Positions 1 to 8,148 of a stretch of 64,000 nucleotides of DNA are shown here, piece after piece. Position 1 is the first letter of the stretch; each line of letters opens with the position of its first letter. The notes below the pieces were generated by a model that worked only from the letters and a program-made list of their open reading frames with translations, ran no database searches and had not been told where the DNA came from. Source of the stretch: Alphaproteobacteria bacterium (GTDB lineage: Bacteria; Pseudomonadota; Alphaproteobacteria; Rhodospirillales; Casp-alpha2); contig JAJRRU010000006.1 of the NCBI GenBank assembly GCA_024279135.1, positions 52,694 through 116,693 of the forward strand. The letters are read 5' to 3'. Both the position numbers and the translations under genes were made by a program.

Positions 1-1719
1 TCATGAGCTCTCGCTAGATCTATGGCCGGGTCGCGAGCGTGAGATAGCGACGCTCAGGATGATGACCGGTAAAATTCCGGCACCGACAATAGTTAGCGCA
101 CCCAGGGCGGATTCTTCAAGTAGTTCATCGGAGGCATACTGATGAACATAGGTCGCCAGTGTCTCGAAGTTAAACGGTCTGAGCAACATGGTCATGGGCA
201 GTTCTTTCATGACGTCAACAAAAACCAGGATGCCGGCGGTCAGGATGCTGGTCCGTATGAGGGGCAGGTGTACACGCTTCAAAGTGCTGGCCGGGCCATG
301 GCCCAGTGTGCGTGATGCGCCGTCCATGTTGATGGTAACTTTTCCCAGACTGGCCTCAAGCGTACCAAATGACAGGGCCAGGAACCGCACAAGATAACCG
401 ATGATCACGGCAAAGATGGTGCCGCTTAAAATCAGTCCCGTGGAATAACCGAAGGTTTCGAGCATATAACTATCGACAGCATTATCGAAGTACGACAGGG
501 GCAGGATCACACCGATTGCCAGTACAGCCCCGGGGACGGCATAGCCGATGCTGGCAACCCGGGCAGCCCCGATCAATAACGGGCTGCCGTGCAAGCGGAT
601 GGAGTAGGCCAGGAACAAGCCAATCATGACCGCCAGAACCGCGCTGGTCGAGGCCAGTAACAAACTGTTCGTGGTATACAGCAGATAGTCGCTATCCAGG
701 GTTACCTGATAGAATGCGAGTGAATAATCGATCAGAATGCCCGCCGGTATTGCAAACCCCAGGATGATGGGTAACAGACAGATCAGGCTTGCCAATAGTG
801 CCTTGCTGTGGCTCAAGGGCACGGTCGGCAGGGTGGCATGTTTTGATCCGGTGTGGTGGAATTTCCGGCCATGACGACTCAGTCGTTCCAGGGCGATCAG
901 GGCGATGACAAACATCAGCATCACCGATGCCAGCTGTGCCGCACCGCTGATCGAATTCATGTTCAGCCAGACATCGTAGATCCCGGCGGTGAACGTGGCG
1001 ACAGCGAAGTAGTCAACTGTGCCGAAATCGTTCAGGGTTTCCATCATTACCAGCGAGACCCCGGCAACCACTGCCGGGCGGGCAATGGGCAGGGCGACCT
1101 TTGTAAAACTTTGCCACGGGGTCTTGCCCAGCACCCGGCTGGCTTCCAGCACCGAGACCGACTGTTCGAGGAAGGCGGCACGGGCAAGCAGATAGACATA
1201 AGGATAGAGAACCAGCGTCAACATGGCGATGGCGCCACCCAGCGAGCGTATTTCAGGAAACCAGTAGTCGCCATAGGAAGACCAGCCAAATATACCGCGC
1301 AAGGCGATTTGCAGCGGCCCGGCATATTCCAGAAGGTCGGTATAAACATAGGCGATTACATAGGCTGGTACGGCCAGGGGCAGAACCAGCGCCCATTCGA
1401 ATATTGATTGACCGGGAAACCGGTGCATGGTGACCAGCCATGCCGTTCCCGTACCGATGATCAGGGTTCCTGCCCCGACCCCGAGCATCAGGGTCAGGGT
1501 TGTGGAGATGTAGTGGAACAGGACCGTTGAAACCAGGTGCGACCAGATATCATCACTGGACGTTATCCCCGGGGCCAGGGCAACCACAAACACGCTCAGA
1601 ATAGGAACGGCAATTAACAAAGACGTGAGCAGCGCACCGAATGTCCAGCCATCGATACGGCGGAACAATGCAAATACGCTGGTTTTCTCCAAACCCAATA
1701 CAGAGACTCGTTGTGACAC
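1..1719 (-). CDS. fbpB: Ferric iron ABC transporter permease (FbpB/SfuB type)
   Basis: Inner-membrane permease of an iron(III) importer, 572 residues, the usual length for the fused two-module FbpB family. Two permease halves are visible, each with a hydrophobic array and an EAA-type cytoplasmic loop that docks on the ATPase: EASRVLG at about residue 192 and DGASRTLG at about residue 466, both followed by a conserved LP. The stop codon sits on the first three bases of the window, so the gene is complete but its downstream neighbour (expected ATPase) is not visible. It starts 32 bases after the binding-protein gene and is almost certainly co-transcribed with it from the Fur-like sites upstream. 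Family assignment is firm; iron specificity is inferred mainly from the partner binding protein. Confidence 0.9.
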   Translation of the reverse strand: MSQRVSVLGLEKTSVFALFRRIDGWTFGALLTSLLIAVPILSVFVVALAPGITSSDDIWSHLVSTVLFHYISTTLTLMLGVGAGTLIIGTGTAWLVTMHRFPGQSIFEWALVLPLAVPAYVIAYVYTDLLEYAGPLQIALRGIFGWSSYGDYWFPEIRSLGGAIAMLTLVLYPYVYLLARAAFLEQSVSVLEASRVLGKTPWQSFTKVALPIARPAVVAGVSLVMMETLNDFGTVDYFAVATFTAGIYDVWLNMNSISGAAQLASVMLMFVIALIALERLSRHGRKFHHTGSKHATLPTVPLSHSKALLASLICLLPIILGFAIPAGILIDYSLAFYQVTLDSDYLLYTTNSLLLASTSAVLAVMIGLFLAYSIRLHGSPLLIGAARVASIGYAVPGAVLAIGVILPLSYFDNAVDSYMLETFGYSTGLILSGTIFAVIIGYLVRFLALSFGTLEASLGKVTINMDGASRTLGHGPASTLKRVHLPLIRTSILTAGILVFVDVMKELPMTMLLRPFNFETLATYVHQYASDELLEESALGALTIVGAGILPVIILSVAISRSRPGHRSSESS

Positions 1720-1751
1720 GTCAGGTATTTCTCCTATAGACCGGATGGGTT

Positions 1752-2843
1752 TTAGTCGTTCTGTGGGCCCAGGTCAAAGGCTGTTTCATCAACCAGCTTG
1801 GAGGCGGTGATGCGATGTTGCGCTACTTTGTCCAGGTTGATGGTGTCTGCTTTGAATTTGCCCCACGATGAGACCAATGGATGAAGGGTAACATCAGGTT
1901 TTACCGGGTACTCGAAATTCTGCTCGGCATAAATTTCCTGGGCATGGGTATCGCTCAGAAATTCGAGCAGGGCGATGGCATTATCACGGTGTTTGGCGCT
2001 TTTGGTGATCGCCGCACCGCTGATGTTGACATGCGTGCCGTGGCCGTCCTGATCGGGGAAGATGATCCGGATGCCAGCAGCCCATTGCTGTTGCTCGGGT
2101 TTCAGGGTGTTGGTTACCATTTTACCCATGTAGTAGGTGTTAGCGATGGCATAATCACAGACGCCCTCGCTGATGGCCTTGGCCTGGGCCCGGTCATTGC
2201 CCTGGGGTTTGCGGGCCAGATTATCGCGCAGACCCGTTAGCCACTGCCGGGTTTGATCGATGCCTTCGTTGGCGATAACAGAAGCGATCAACGAGACATT
2301 ATAGACGTGCTTTCCCGAGCGTGTGCAAACCCGACCCTGCAAGGCCGGTTTCGCCAGATCGGCCAGGCTCAGAACCTCGCCAGGCTGGGTGCGGTCTTTT
2401 GACGCGAAAATTATCCGTGCGCGCAACGTCAGCCCATACCATAAGCCCTCGGGGTGACGAAACTGCGAGGGAATATTTTTGTTGAGTTTGTCCGATGAGA
2501 CGCCTTGCAGGACCCCGGCTGTGACCATGTCGTGCAGTCTGCCAATGTCCGCGCTCAGCACCATATCGGCGTCGCTGTTGCGGCCTTCGGCTTTCAGCCG
2601 TTCCAGCATACCCTTTTTGACAAACACGGTATTGACCTTGATCCCTGTTTGCTCGGTAAAGGCGTCCAGCAATGGATCGATCAGAAAAGCTTGTCGATAG
2701 GAATACAGGTTTACACTGTTTTCATCATCAGTAGCCCTGGCGGTGTTACCCCAGGGACTTACAATTAAACCGGTCACCAGGACACTCACCGCTGCGTAGC
2801 CAAGTATCTTGGGATATAAACGGTGTAGATCTGCATGTTTCAT
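1752..2843 (-). CDS. fbpA: Periplasmic ferric iron-binding protein
   Basis: Solute-binding component of the iron(III) ABC importer, 363 residues. An N-terminal hydrophobic segment (about residues 13-38) ending in an Ala-rich ARATD stretch looks like a Sec signal peptide. The mature protein begins with VNLYSYR, typical of the FbpA/FutA class, and carries the adjacent tyrosines Y237-Y238 in the motif NTYYMG, which in this family supply phenolate ligands to Fe3+. It is first in the operon with the permease gene. Two Fur-like palindromes lie about 55-130 bases upstream, which fits repression by iron. Assignment is from motif and context; whether it binds bare Fe3+ or a chelate cannot be told from sequence. 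Confidence 0.9.
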   Translation of the reverse strand: MKHADLHRLYPKILGYAAVSVLVTGLIVSPWGNTARATDDENSVNLYSYRQAFLIDPLLDAFTEQTGIKVNTVFVKKGMLERLKAEGRNSDADMVLSADIGRLHDMVTAGVLQGVSSDKLNKNIPSQFRHPEGLWYGLTLRARIIFASKDRTQPGEVLSLADLAKPALQGRVCTRSGKHVYNVSLIASVIANEGIDQTRQWLTGLRDNLARKPQGNDRAQAKAISEGVCDYAIANTYYMGKMVTNTLKPEQQQWAAGIRIIFPDQDGHGTHVNISGAAITKSAKHRDNAIALLEFLSDTHAQEIYAEQNFEYPVKPDVTLHPLVSSWGKFKADTINLDKVAQHRITASKLVDETAFDLGPQND

Positions 2844-2892
2844 AGTATTTCCTTTGTATTTCAGATGGTTATTAAGTGAGCTTTCTTTATTC

Positions 2893-2918
2893 TAATTGCA
2901 AATGAGAATTATTCGCAA
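2893..2918. promoter_or_regulatory. Fur-like operator upstream of fbpA
   Basis: A near-palindrome of the form TTGCAAAT-N7-ATTCGCAA (2896-2918), containing GCAAATGAGAAT, closely resembles classical Fur boxes. It lies in the divergent region between the iron importer and fliX, about 65 bases upstream of the fbpA start, where a repressor could block transcription. Which iron regulator acts (Fur, or another alphaproteobacterial iron regulator) is inference. Confidence 0.6.
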
Positions 2919-2950
2919 CAACAATAATGGAACCATAATCCTTAATCGCT

Positions 2951-2974
2951 TTAATTGCAAATGATTCTTAACAA
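2951..2974. promoter_or_regulatory. Second Fur-like site upstream of fbpA
   Basis: A second copy of the core TAATTGCAAATGA followed by TTCTTAACAA lies about 55 bases beyond the first site. Its left half is the same as in the first site, its right half is weaker. Paired sites of this sort suggest cooperative binding on an iron-repressed promoter. It is closer to fliX than to fbpA, so an effect on the divergent gene is possible but not shown. Confidence 0.45.
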
Positions 2975-3041
2975 CTTTTGAGATTTAAAGTAAATACCCT
3001 TGTGAGCCCGCATGATCGTGGACAGACCGGTATTGTTTGTG

Positions 3042-3070
3042 TTCGCATATGGGTTAAAACTGTATATAAT
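3042..3070 (+). promoter_or_regulatory. Possible sigma70-type promoter of fliX
   Basis: A perfect TATAAT (3065-3070) is preceded at a 17-base spacing by TTCGCA (3042-3047), a weak match to a -35 box. It lies 55 bases before the fliX start in the divergent intergenic region. The -10 box is convincing, the -35 box is not. Confidence 0.35.
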
Positions 3071-3124
3071 TCAGGCTCGTGAATATTCCTGATAAAGTTC
3101 AACCCGATTTGTCTGGTAGCTGGT

Positions 3125-3565
3125 ATGGCCGATATACGGATTAACAAATCATCGCCGATCGTTGCGGGGTCTTCAGTCCGCAAGGCAAAGAAGAAATCCT
3201 CTTCGGGGCAGTCTTTTTCCGAGTCGCTGCGCGAAGTATCGGAAAATGAGCCTGTATCCAACGCAGGCAGTGTTAGTGGTGTTGGACCGGTCGGTGCAAT
3301 ACTTGCCGTACAGGAAGTTCCAGATTCCATGGAAGGACGCTCCCGGGGATTGATCATCGGCTATGGTGATGACCTGCTTGACCGTCTCGAAGATATCAGA
3401 ATCGGCTTGTTATTGGGGGGTGTCTCCAAGGACAAACTGGCAGAACTAGCCCAGCAAATGCGCCAGAAAAGACAAGAAGTTAATGATCCCAAACTTACCG
3501 AAATTATCAATGAAATTGAATTGCGTTCTGAAGTCGAAATTGCAAAATTGACCCGGAAACTCTAA
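3125..3565 (+). CDS. fliX: Flagellar assembly regulator FliX
   Basis: A 146-residue cytoplasmic protein of the alphaproteobacterial FliX family, which in Caulobacter links assembly of early flagellar structures to the activity of the transcription factor FlbD. The N-terminal half is low-complexity and Ser/Lys rich; the conserved part is C-terminal, with LLDRLEDIRIGLLLGG (about residues 84-99) and the helical end NDPKLTEIINEIELRSEVE. Length and the tail pattern match the family. It is alone in its unit: a strong terminator follows directly. No flbD is in the window. Function is taken from the family. Confidence 0.85.
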   Translation: MADIRINKSSPIVAGSSVRKAKKKSSSGQSFSESLREVSENEPVSNAGSVSGVGPVGAILAVQEVPDSMEGRSRGLIIGYGDDLLDRLEDIRIGLLLGGVSKDKLAELAQQMRQKRQEVNDPKLTEIINEIELRSEVEIAKLTRKL

Positions 3566-3630
3566 TCCCGTTAACCTGTTTTACGTGTCAGGCTCTGGCT
3601 CTGACACGTTCTGGTAACGGGATTTTGTTT
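3564..3630 (+). terminator. Strong terminator after fliX
   Basis: The fliX stop codon is followed by two nested inverted repeats: an outer stem CCCGTTA / TAACGGG and an inner stem ACGTGTCAG / CTGACACGT, then a T-rich run (ATTTTGTTT). This is a clear intrinsic terminator separating fliX from dksA. Confidence 0.85.
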
Positions 3631-3740
3631 AAACTTTCTCTATTCAAACTAATTTGATACTTGCGATTATTGTAAGCCATCAATATATTCCGCCCGAGTT
3701 TATCTAGTGCTTCACAATAAGCTGGGGAGAACACGCTACA

Positions 3741-4157
3741 ATGAATGTTTCACTGTCACCCGATTATTCACCATCGAACGATAAAGTGTTCATGAGCGAT
3801 CATATGCTCGAGTATTTCAGACAGAATCTCCTGAAATGGCGGTCTGAACTGGTGACTGAGTCTAATGAAACCTTGCAGAGTTTGCAGGAAGGCGGGATTC
3901 TTGAGCCCGACATTGCTGATCGTGCATCCATCGAAACAGAACGCTCGCTTGAGTTGCGGACTCGTGATCGCGCCCGCAAACTGATCGGCAAAATTGACCT
4001 GGCCCTGGTACGTATTATTGATGGCGCCTATGGTTATTGTGAGGAAACTCACGAGCCAATTGGAATTTCCAGATTAGAGGCCCGTCCCATTGCAACCTTG
4101 AGCATTGAAGCCCAGGAACGTCATGAACGCATGGAACGTACCCACCGGGACGACTGA
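3741..4157 (+). CDS. dksA: DksA-family RNA polymerase-binding factor, single-cysteine type
   Basis: A 138-residue DksA homologue, which binds in the RNA polymerase secondary channel and works with ppGpp in stringent control. The coiled-coil tip motif DxxDxA is present as DIADRA (about residues 54-59). The C-terminal globular domain reads YGYCEETHEPI then RPIATLSIEAQERHE, so only the first of the four zinc-binding cysteines of the E. coli protein remains; the others are replaced. Single-cysteine DksA proteins are known from other alphaproteobacteria and are reported to be functional. The gene has its own terminator and sits between fliX and the flgH end. Confidence 0.85.
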   Translation: MNVSLSPDYSPSNDKVFMSDHMLEYFRQNLLKWRSELVTESNETLQSLQEGGILEPDIADRASIETERSLELRTRDRARKLIGKIDLALVRIIDGAYGYCEETHEPIGISRLEARPIATLSIEAQERHERMERTHRDD

Positions 4158-4175
4158 AGAAAATTATGTACAAAC

Positions 4176-4213
4176 AAACAAGGCCGGAGCGTTCTGCTCC
4201 GGCCTTGTTTTTG
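4176..4213. terminator. Bidirectional terminator between dksA and flgH
   Basis: A perfect hairpin AACAAGGCCGGAGC-GTTCT-GCTCCGGCCTTGTT with A-rich and T-rich flanks lies between the converging ends of dksA (plus strand) and flgH (minus strand). It can end transcription in both directions. Confidence 0.85.
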
Positions 4214-4231
4214 TATCAAGCATTGATCAGA

Positions 4232-5065
4232 TCAGAACGGGAAGATAATATCCCAGACCTGCATGCCCCAACGAGGTTGTTGCATTTCACTCAGCGAACC
4301 CTGACCGCCATAGGCAACACGCATTTCAGCGATTCTTGTGTGCGCTATGGTATTATTGGTATCGATGTCACTGGTTCGTACAATTCCGGTAACCATTAAC
4401 TCGCGCAATTCATTGTTAACCTTGACTTCCTGGCGACCCATAATGACCAGATTACCGTTTGGTAAAATCTGTGTGACCACGGCGGCCAATTCAAGCGTGA
4501 CGACCTCACTTCGGGTTATCCCGCCAGTACCGGATGTGTTATGAGTGCTTCCAAAAGTAGCCAGATTGCCATCCAGTACTCCGAGGCCGGCCTCTGCCGC
4601 GCCTGAGCGAACAAAGGGCAATTCGTTCAGGTGGTTTTCCCATCCCAGGAAGTCTGTAAGATTAGCGTCTTCCGTATCGGCGCGTGCGCGTGTGGTGACA
4701 TTTGACAGGGTAGCGGCATCATTCAGGTTCAGATTAACTCTCAGAATATCACCGACCTCTTTGGCTCTGTGGTCCTTGAAGAATGCCTTGGCCCCGGCTC
4801 GCCATAATGAATTCGGGTTTTCCTCGACAATCATCGGGGCTGGCATGGGCATAACCACGGGTTGATAGTTAGGGGCCGCAACCGGGTTGCTGATCGGGGT
4901 CACTTGTGGCCCATCACCGACGTTAGCCAGGCGGCTGAATAGTTGACAACCGGACAAACTTCCAACAAGCAACACGATGGTCATGCTGCGAAGAAATTTC
5001 CCATACCTCGGCACGCTGTTTCCCGGCGGAGCGTCGATTTTCGTTTGGTACGTTATTTCGGTCAT
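4232..5065 (-). CDS. flgH: Flagellar L-ring protein FlgH
   Basis: Lipoprotein that forms the outer-membrane L ring around the flagellar rod. A signal segment with lipobox LSGC (C40 in the 277-residue form) precedes a mature domain with the family pattern NPNSLWRAGAKAFFKDHRA and DILRVNLNLND, and ends with WGMQVWDIIFPF. I place the start at the ATG at 5065, preceded by ACGAGAAATCC; the frame is also open to a TTG at 5101 with AGCAGG upstream, giving 289 residues, and either could be used. It is the last gene of the flgF-flgG-flgA-flgH unit. Confidence 0.9.
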   Translation of the reverse strand: MTEITYQTKIDAPPGNSVPRYGKFLRSMTIVLLVGSLSGCQLFSRLANVGDGPQVTPISNPVAAPNYQPVVMPMPAPMIVEENPNSLWRAGAKAFFKDHRAKEVGDILRVNLNLNDAATLSNVTTRARADTEDANLTDFLGWENHLNELPFVRSGAAEAGLGVLDGNLATFGSTHNTSGTGGITRSEVVTLELAAVVTQILPNGNLVIMGRQEVKVNNELRELMVTGIVRTSDIDTNNTIAHTRIAEMRVAYGGQGSLSEMQQPRWGMQVWDIIFPF

Positions 5066-5110
5066 TGGATTTCTCGTTTTTTCAGTGTTTGTTATGGTCA
5101 ATGAACCTGC

Positions 5111-6133
5111 TCAGTTCATGGCCATAATGGATGGTACGCGGACCCGGGCTTTTCCGGGGCCGACAACTTCCGCATCGATAATTTGTTTGCTCTGGATGTT
5201 GGTAATGCGGATCATATCCCCGCGAGAACCGTTTTCCAGGGCACGTCCCTGGATGGTCAGGGTCATGAAATTATTGACCAGTGAGATGGTCACCAGGCTG
5301 CGCCTTTGGATCAGCACAGGATAACGAACTTCGGTACTGCGGATCTGATTGCCGGCACGTAAGGTACGCCTCGGTGTCATGCCGATGAGGGCATTAACTG
5401 AGGTAATCGTATCATTGGTTATTTTCTCCGACCGGACAGATTGCCATTCCAGGTTGTTTTTGGTTATGCTATCACCGGCTCGCAGGGTATCTTTGAGGAC
5501 CGGAATATCGATCATTTTGTACAATTTCCCGGTTACCCGATGGCGCTGTGCAGCCGGGTGGTTGGCCGGGGCGACAATGATGGCACTGAACCGTTTTGAA
5601 CGATTGTCATAAACCAGATCTTCAACGGCGATTTCTGGGAAAATATCGGCTGGCAGGTATAATTTCATGGAACGGTTGGAAATTTCAGCCAGCATATCGT
5701 TCGGAATATTCTCATCCTCAAAGGCGGTCATGACAGCCTCGACAATGTCGTTGTATCCGACGGTAATACTATCACGGATAATGGTGATCCGATCACGTGA
5801 TGTGGTGGGTTTCCAGTCAAGCCCATAGTAGCGGGCCACCCGATATAACCACTTGGCGTTATAGACTGTCTTGCGGCCCGGGCGGGGCGCATAGACAACC
5901 GCCTTATCGGCCTTGGCACCGGCATTTTCAAACAGATCGCCGAGCAGGACAACCTCGCCACTGATCTGGGCCTGGAAATTCAAGACCACCGGGCCCGTCG
6001 GTAAATCCTTGTCACCGAAGCCTGCCCCGTCAAGGGCCGCCGAGACGTCCGTCGAAGCCTGGGCGGTGGAAGCCAGCGACAACAACAGGCCCGCTATGAA
6101 TGTGAGCAAGAGTGTGTGAGAGAGGGTCTTCAT
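5111..6133 (-). CDS. flgA: Flagellar P-ring assembly chaperone FlgA
   Basis: Periplasmic chaperone for P-ring (FlgI) assembly, 340 residues from the chosen start. It has a signal peptide ending STAQAS, then a long N-terminal part and the C-terminal SAF domain (from about residue 200), recognisable by PVLKDTLRAGDSITKNNLEW and the closing GPGKARVRV. The open frame begins at an ATG at 6145 that overlaps the flgG stop, but GGAGA lies just upstream of the ATG at 6133, so translation probably starts there. Co-transcribed with flgG upstream and flgH downstream (spacing under 50 bases to the flgH ATG). flgI is not in the window. Confidence 0.88.
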   Translation of the reverse strand: MKTLSHTLLLTFIAGLLLSLASTAQASTDVSAALDGAGFGDKDLPTGPVVLNFQAQISGEVVLLGDLFENAGAKADKAVVYAPRPGRKTVYNAKWLYRVARYYGLDWKPTTSRDRITIIRDSITVGYNDIVEAVMTAFEDENIPNDMLAEISNRSMKLYLPADIFPEIAVEDLVYDNRSKRFSAIIVAPANHPAAQRHRVTGKLYKMIDIPVLKDTLRAGDSITKNNLEWQSVRSEKITNDTITSVNALIGMTPRRTLRAGNQIRSTEVRYPVLIQRRSLVTISLVNNFMTLTIQGRALENGSRGDMIRITNIQSKQIIDAEVVGPGKARVRVPSIMAMN

Positions 6134-6144
6134 GTCAGTCTCCA

Positions 6145-6930
6145 TTACCTCAAGTTCGCCGATGTCCCCATCATTTCATCCGCGGTCTGAATGACCTTGG
6201 AATTCATTTCATAGGCGCGTTGTGCCGAAATCAGCGTGGCAATTTCCTCCACGGAATTCACATTGGATGTCTCCAGAAATCCCTGAAGCAATGAGCCGTA
6301 ACCGGCCGCTCCCGGGGTGCCGGTCGTCGCCTTGCCCGATGCGGGCGTTTCGGAGAACAGATTGCCACCTTCGGCCTGTAATCCAGCCGGGTTGGCAAAC
6401 GTTGCAAGCTGTAACTGGCCCACGTTGGACAGGGCGACCTGTCCCTGGAGCTTGACCAGGACTTGACCGCTGCTGTTGATGGTCACGTCGATGGCATTGG
6501 TGGGAATGGTGATTCCCGGTTCGACCGAATATCCGTCATGGGTGACAATTTCCCCACTGGCATTGAGCTGGAAGGTGCCATCGCGGGCATAGGCAGTGTC
6601 ACCAGAGGGTAATTCAATCTGGAAGAACCCCTTGCCCTGAATGGCCAGATCGAAGGTGTTGTCGGTGGCCGTCAGGTTGCCTTGTTCATGGATCCGGTAA
6701 ACCGCGGCCAACTTTACGCCAAGTCCAAGTTGCACGCCCGACGGGACGATGGTTCCTGCATCCGAAGATGTGGAGCCGACACGACGTAAATTCTGGTACA
6801 GAAGGTCGTGAAATTCTGTCCGTCGGCGCATATAGGAAGTGGTGTTCATATTCGCCAGGTTGTTCGATACAACCTCGACGTTTCTTTGCTGGGCCAACAT
6901 ACCGGTGGCTGCAATGCTAAGTGCTCTCAT
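6145..6930 (-). CDS. flgG: Flagellar distal rod protein FlgG
   Basis: Structural protein of the distal rod, 261 residues, the standard length of FlgG. It begins with the flagellar rod/hook N-terminal motif, here SIAATGMLAQQRNVEVVSNN followed by LANMNTTSYM, and ends with the C-terminal coiled region NVNSVEEIATLISAQRAYEM. The central part contains GKGFFQIELPSGDTAYARDG, the hallmark of the hook/rod family. Both terminal helices pack into the rod core. It is secreted by the flagellar export gate without a cleaved signal. Second gene of the minus-strand rod/ring unit. Confidence 0.95.
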   Translation of the reverse strand: MRALSIAATGMLAQQRNVEVVSNNLANMNTTSYMRRRTEFHDLLYQNLRRVGSTSSDAGTIVPSGVQLGLGVKLAAVYRIHEQGNLTATDNTFDLAIQGKGFFQIELPSGDTAYARDGTFQLNASGEIVTHDGYSVEPGITIPTNAIDVTINSSGQVLVKLQGQVALSNVGQLQLATFANPAGLQAEGGNLFSETPASGKATTGTPGAAGYGSLLQGFLETSNVNSVEEIATLISAQRAYEMNSKVIQTADEMMGTSANLR

Positions 6931-6987
6931 TTTACAATCCTTTCGGAATTTATTCAGTTTGTTTTTAAGGCCTGTCCTGAAAAGGGA

Positions 6988-7728
6988 TCAGGATGTCCTC
7001 ATCAATTCTCTAATCATCGTCTTCTGACGTTCGTCTTCTTTACCAATAAAATTTTTGATGCCGTCGTACTGGCGGCTGACCGTAATCATTTTGGTAATTT
7101 CGATAATTGGTTGGACGTTGGAATTTTCCAGAGCGCCTTGCAAAACTGTCGGTATTTCAATGTCGGTAGGCGGATTGGCATCCGAAGAGGTAAACATAGC
7201 CGCGCCGGTCTGTTTCAGTTTCATCTCACTTTCGAAGCTGACGACCCGTAACCGCCCGAGAGTTCCATTTTCTGTGGAAACCGTTCCGTCGCTGGCAATG
7301 TTGATGTCGGTATCGGTTGGACCGAAGAAAAATGGCTGTCCGGTATTCGACATGACAGGGTCGCCCGATTGGTTAACCAACTGGCCCGTTGCATCGAGCT
7401 GGAAACGTCCGTTGCGCGTGTATTTTTCGCCGCTTTGCGTTTCAATCACAAAATAACCGTCCTTGGTCAGGGCCAGGTCGAGCGGATTGTTTGTCTGGTT
7501 GATATGACCCTTGGTGGTGTCGCGAACTGTTGCGATGTCGCGAACATAATTCAGCTTTTCGCCGAGAATATTGTCCGCGCCCTTCGATCTTACCAAATGT
7601 TCTACAAACATCATTTTCTCACCTTTGAAGCCGGTGGTATTCATGTTGGCAATATTATTGGCAACCACATCCATTTGTCGGCGGAGTGTTACCTGTCGCG
7701 ATAAAGCGACAAAAAGTGTGTTTTCCAT
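6988..7728 (-). CDS. flgF: Flagellar proximal rod protein FlgF
   Basis: Rod protein of 246 residues, first gene of the flgF-flgG-flgA-flgH unit. The N-terminal motif RRQMDVVANNIANMNTTGFK and the C-terminal helix ITKMITVSRQYD match the rod/hook family. FlgF differs from FlgG in its N-terminal ENTLFVALSRQ start and in the central DGYFVIETQSGEKYTRNG, as here. A sigma54-like promoter (7775-7789) lies about 47 bases upstream on the same strand, which would fit a mid-class flagellar operon. Confidence 0.93.
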   Translation of the reverse strand: MENTLFVALSRQVTLRRQMDVVANNIANMNTTGFKGEKMMFVEHLVRSKGADNILGEKLNYVRDIATVRDTTKGHINQTNNPLDLALTKDGYFVIETQSGEKYTRNGRFQLDATGQLVNQSGDPVMSNTGQPFFFGPTDTDINIASDGTVSTENGTLGRLRVVSFESEMKLKQTGAAMFTSSDANPPTDIEIPTVLQGALENSNVQPIIEITKMITVSRQYDGIKNFIGKEDERQKTMIRELMRTS

Positions 7729-7774
7729 TTTCCATACCTTTATATCGAAACTTCATATACCCACCGCTTGTCAC

Positions 7775-7789
7775 GCAGGATGTGTGCCA
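7775..7789 (-). promoter_or_regulatory. Sigma54-type promoter candidate for the flgF operon
   Basis: On the minus strand the sequence TGGCAC-ACATC-CTGC matches the sigma54 consensus TGGCAC-N5-TTGC with one mismatch and exact spacing. Transcription would start near 7763, leaving a leader of about 35 bases before flgF. Flagellar rod/ring operons of Caulobacter-type bacteria are commonly sigma54 dependent, and fliX in this window belongs to that control circuit. No binding data, so this is a sequence match only. Confidence 0.5.
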
Positions 7790-8115
7790 ACTTTTTTATT
7801 GTGTAATTGTAATAAGTTAGGTATAAGTTTTATGGATTCTACTGGGTGAAACGAGCCTGTAGGAAGTCTTTGCCCGGCAAGTTTTTCCGCCGTACAAACG
7901 GGCGGTTATGGGCTGTCGTGAGGGGCGGTCAAAGGGCTGGAGTGCCGTTAATCCCGTGGGTTCACGGGATGTATGGTGTAAATTTCTTGTTCTGTCGTTT
8001 TTTTAATAATAGCCATAATGGCCTGCGCCGTGTACTTACTGATTTATTGAGGTGATCGGGTCTTTGTCAATAACTTGTTAACCATCAGCGTTTACCTTGA
8101 ATATGGGGCCAGGAG
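7790..8115. other. Divergent intergenic region between flgF and fliL
   Basis: No convincing gene. The region separates the minus-strand rod operon from the plus-strand fliL unit. It holds a perfect 8-bp hairpin ATCCCGTG-GGTT-CACGGGAT (7951-7970) without a T run after it, and short open frames that lack family features. It presumably carries regulatory sites for both flagellar units. Confidence 0.5.
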
Positions 8116-8148
8116 TGGCTTCAAACCTGCGGGAGGCCAGGTTTTAAT

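Noticed and set aside
7846..8055. 69-residue open frame in the flgF-fliL gap
   Set aside because: No ribosome site, no family feature, and composition like non-coding DNA.
8116..8130. Sigma54-like TGGCTT-N5-CTGC just before fliL
   Set aside because: If used, transcription would start after the GGGAGG ribosome site and leave a leader of about eight bases; likely chance.
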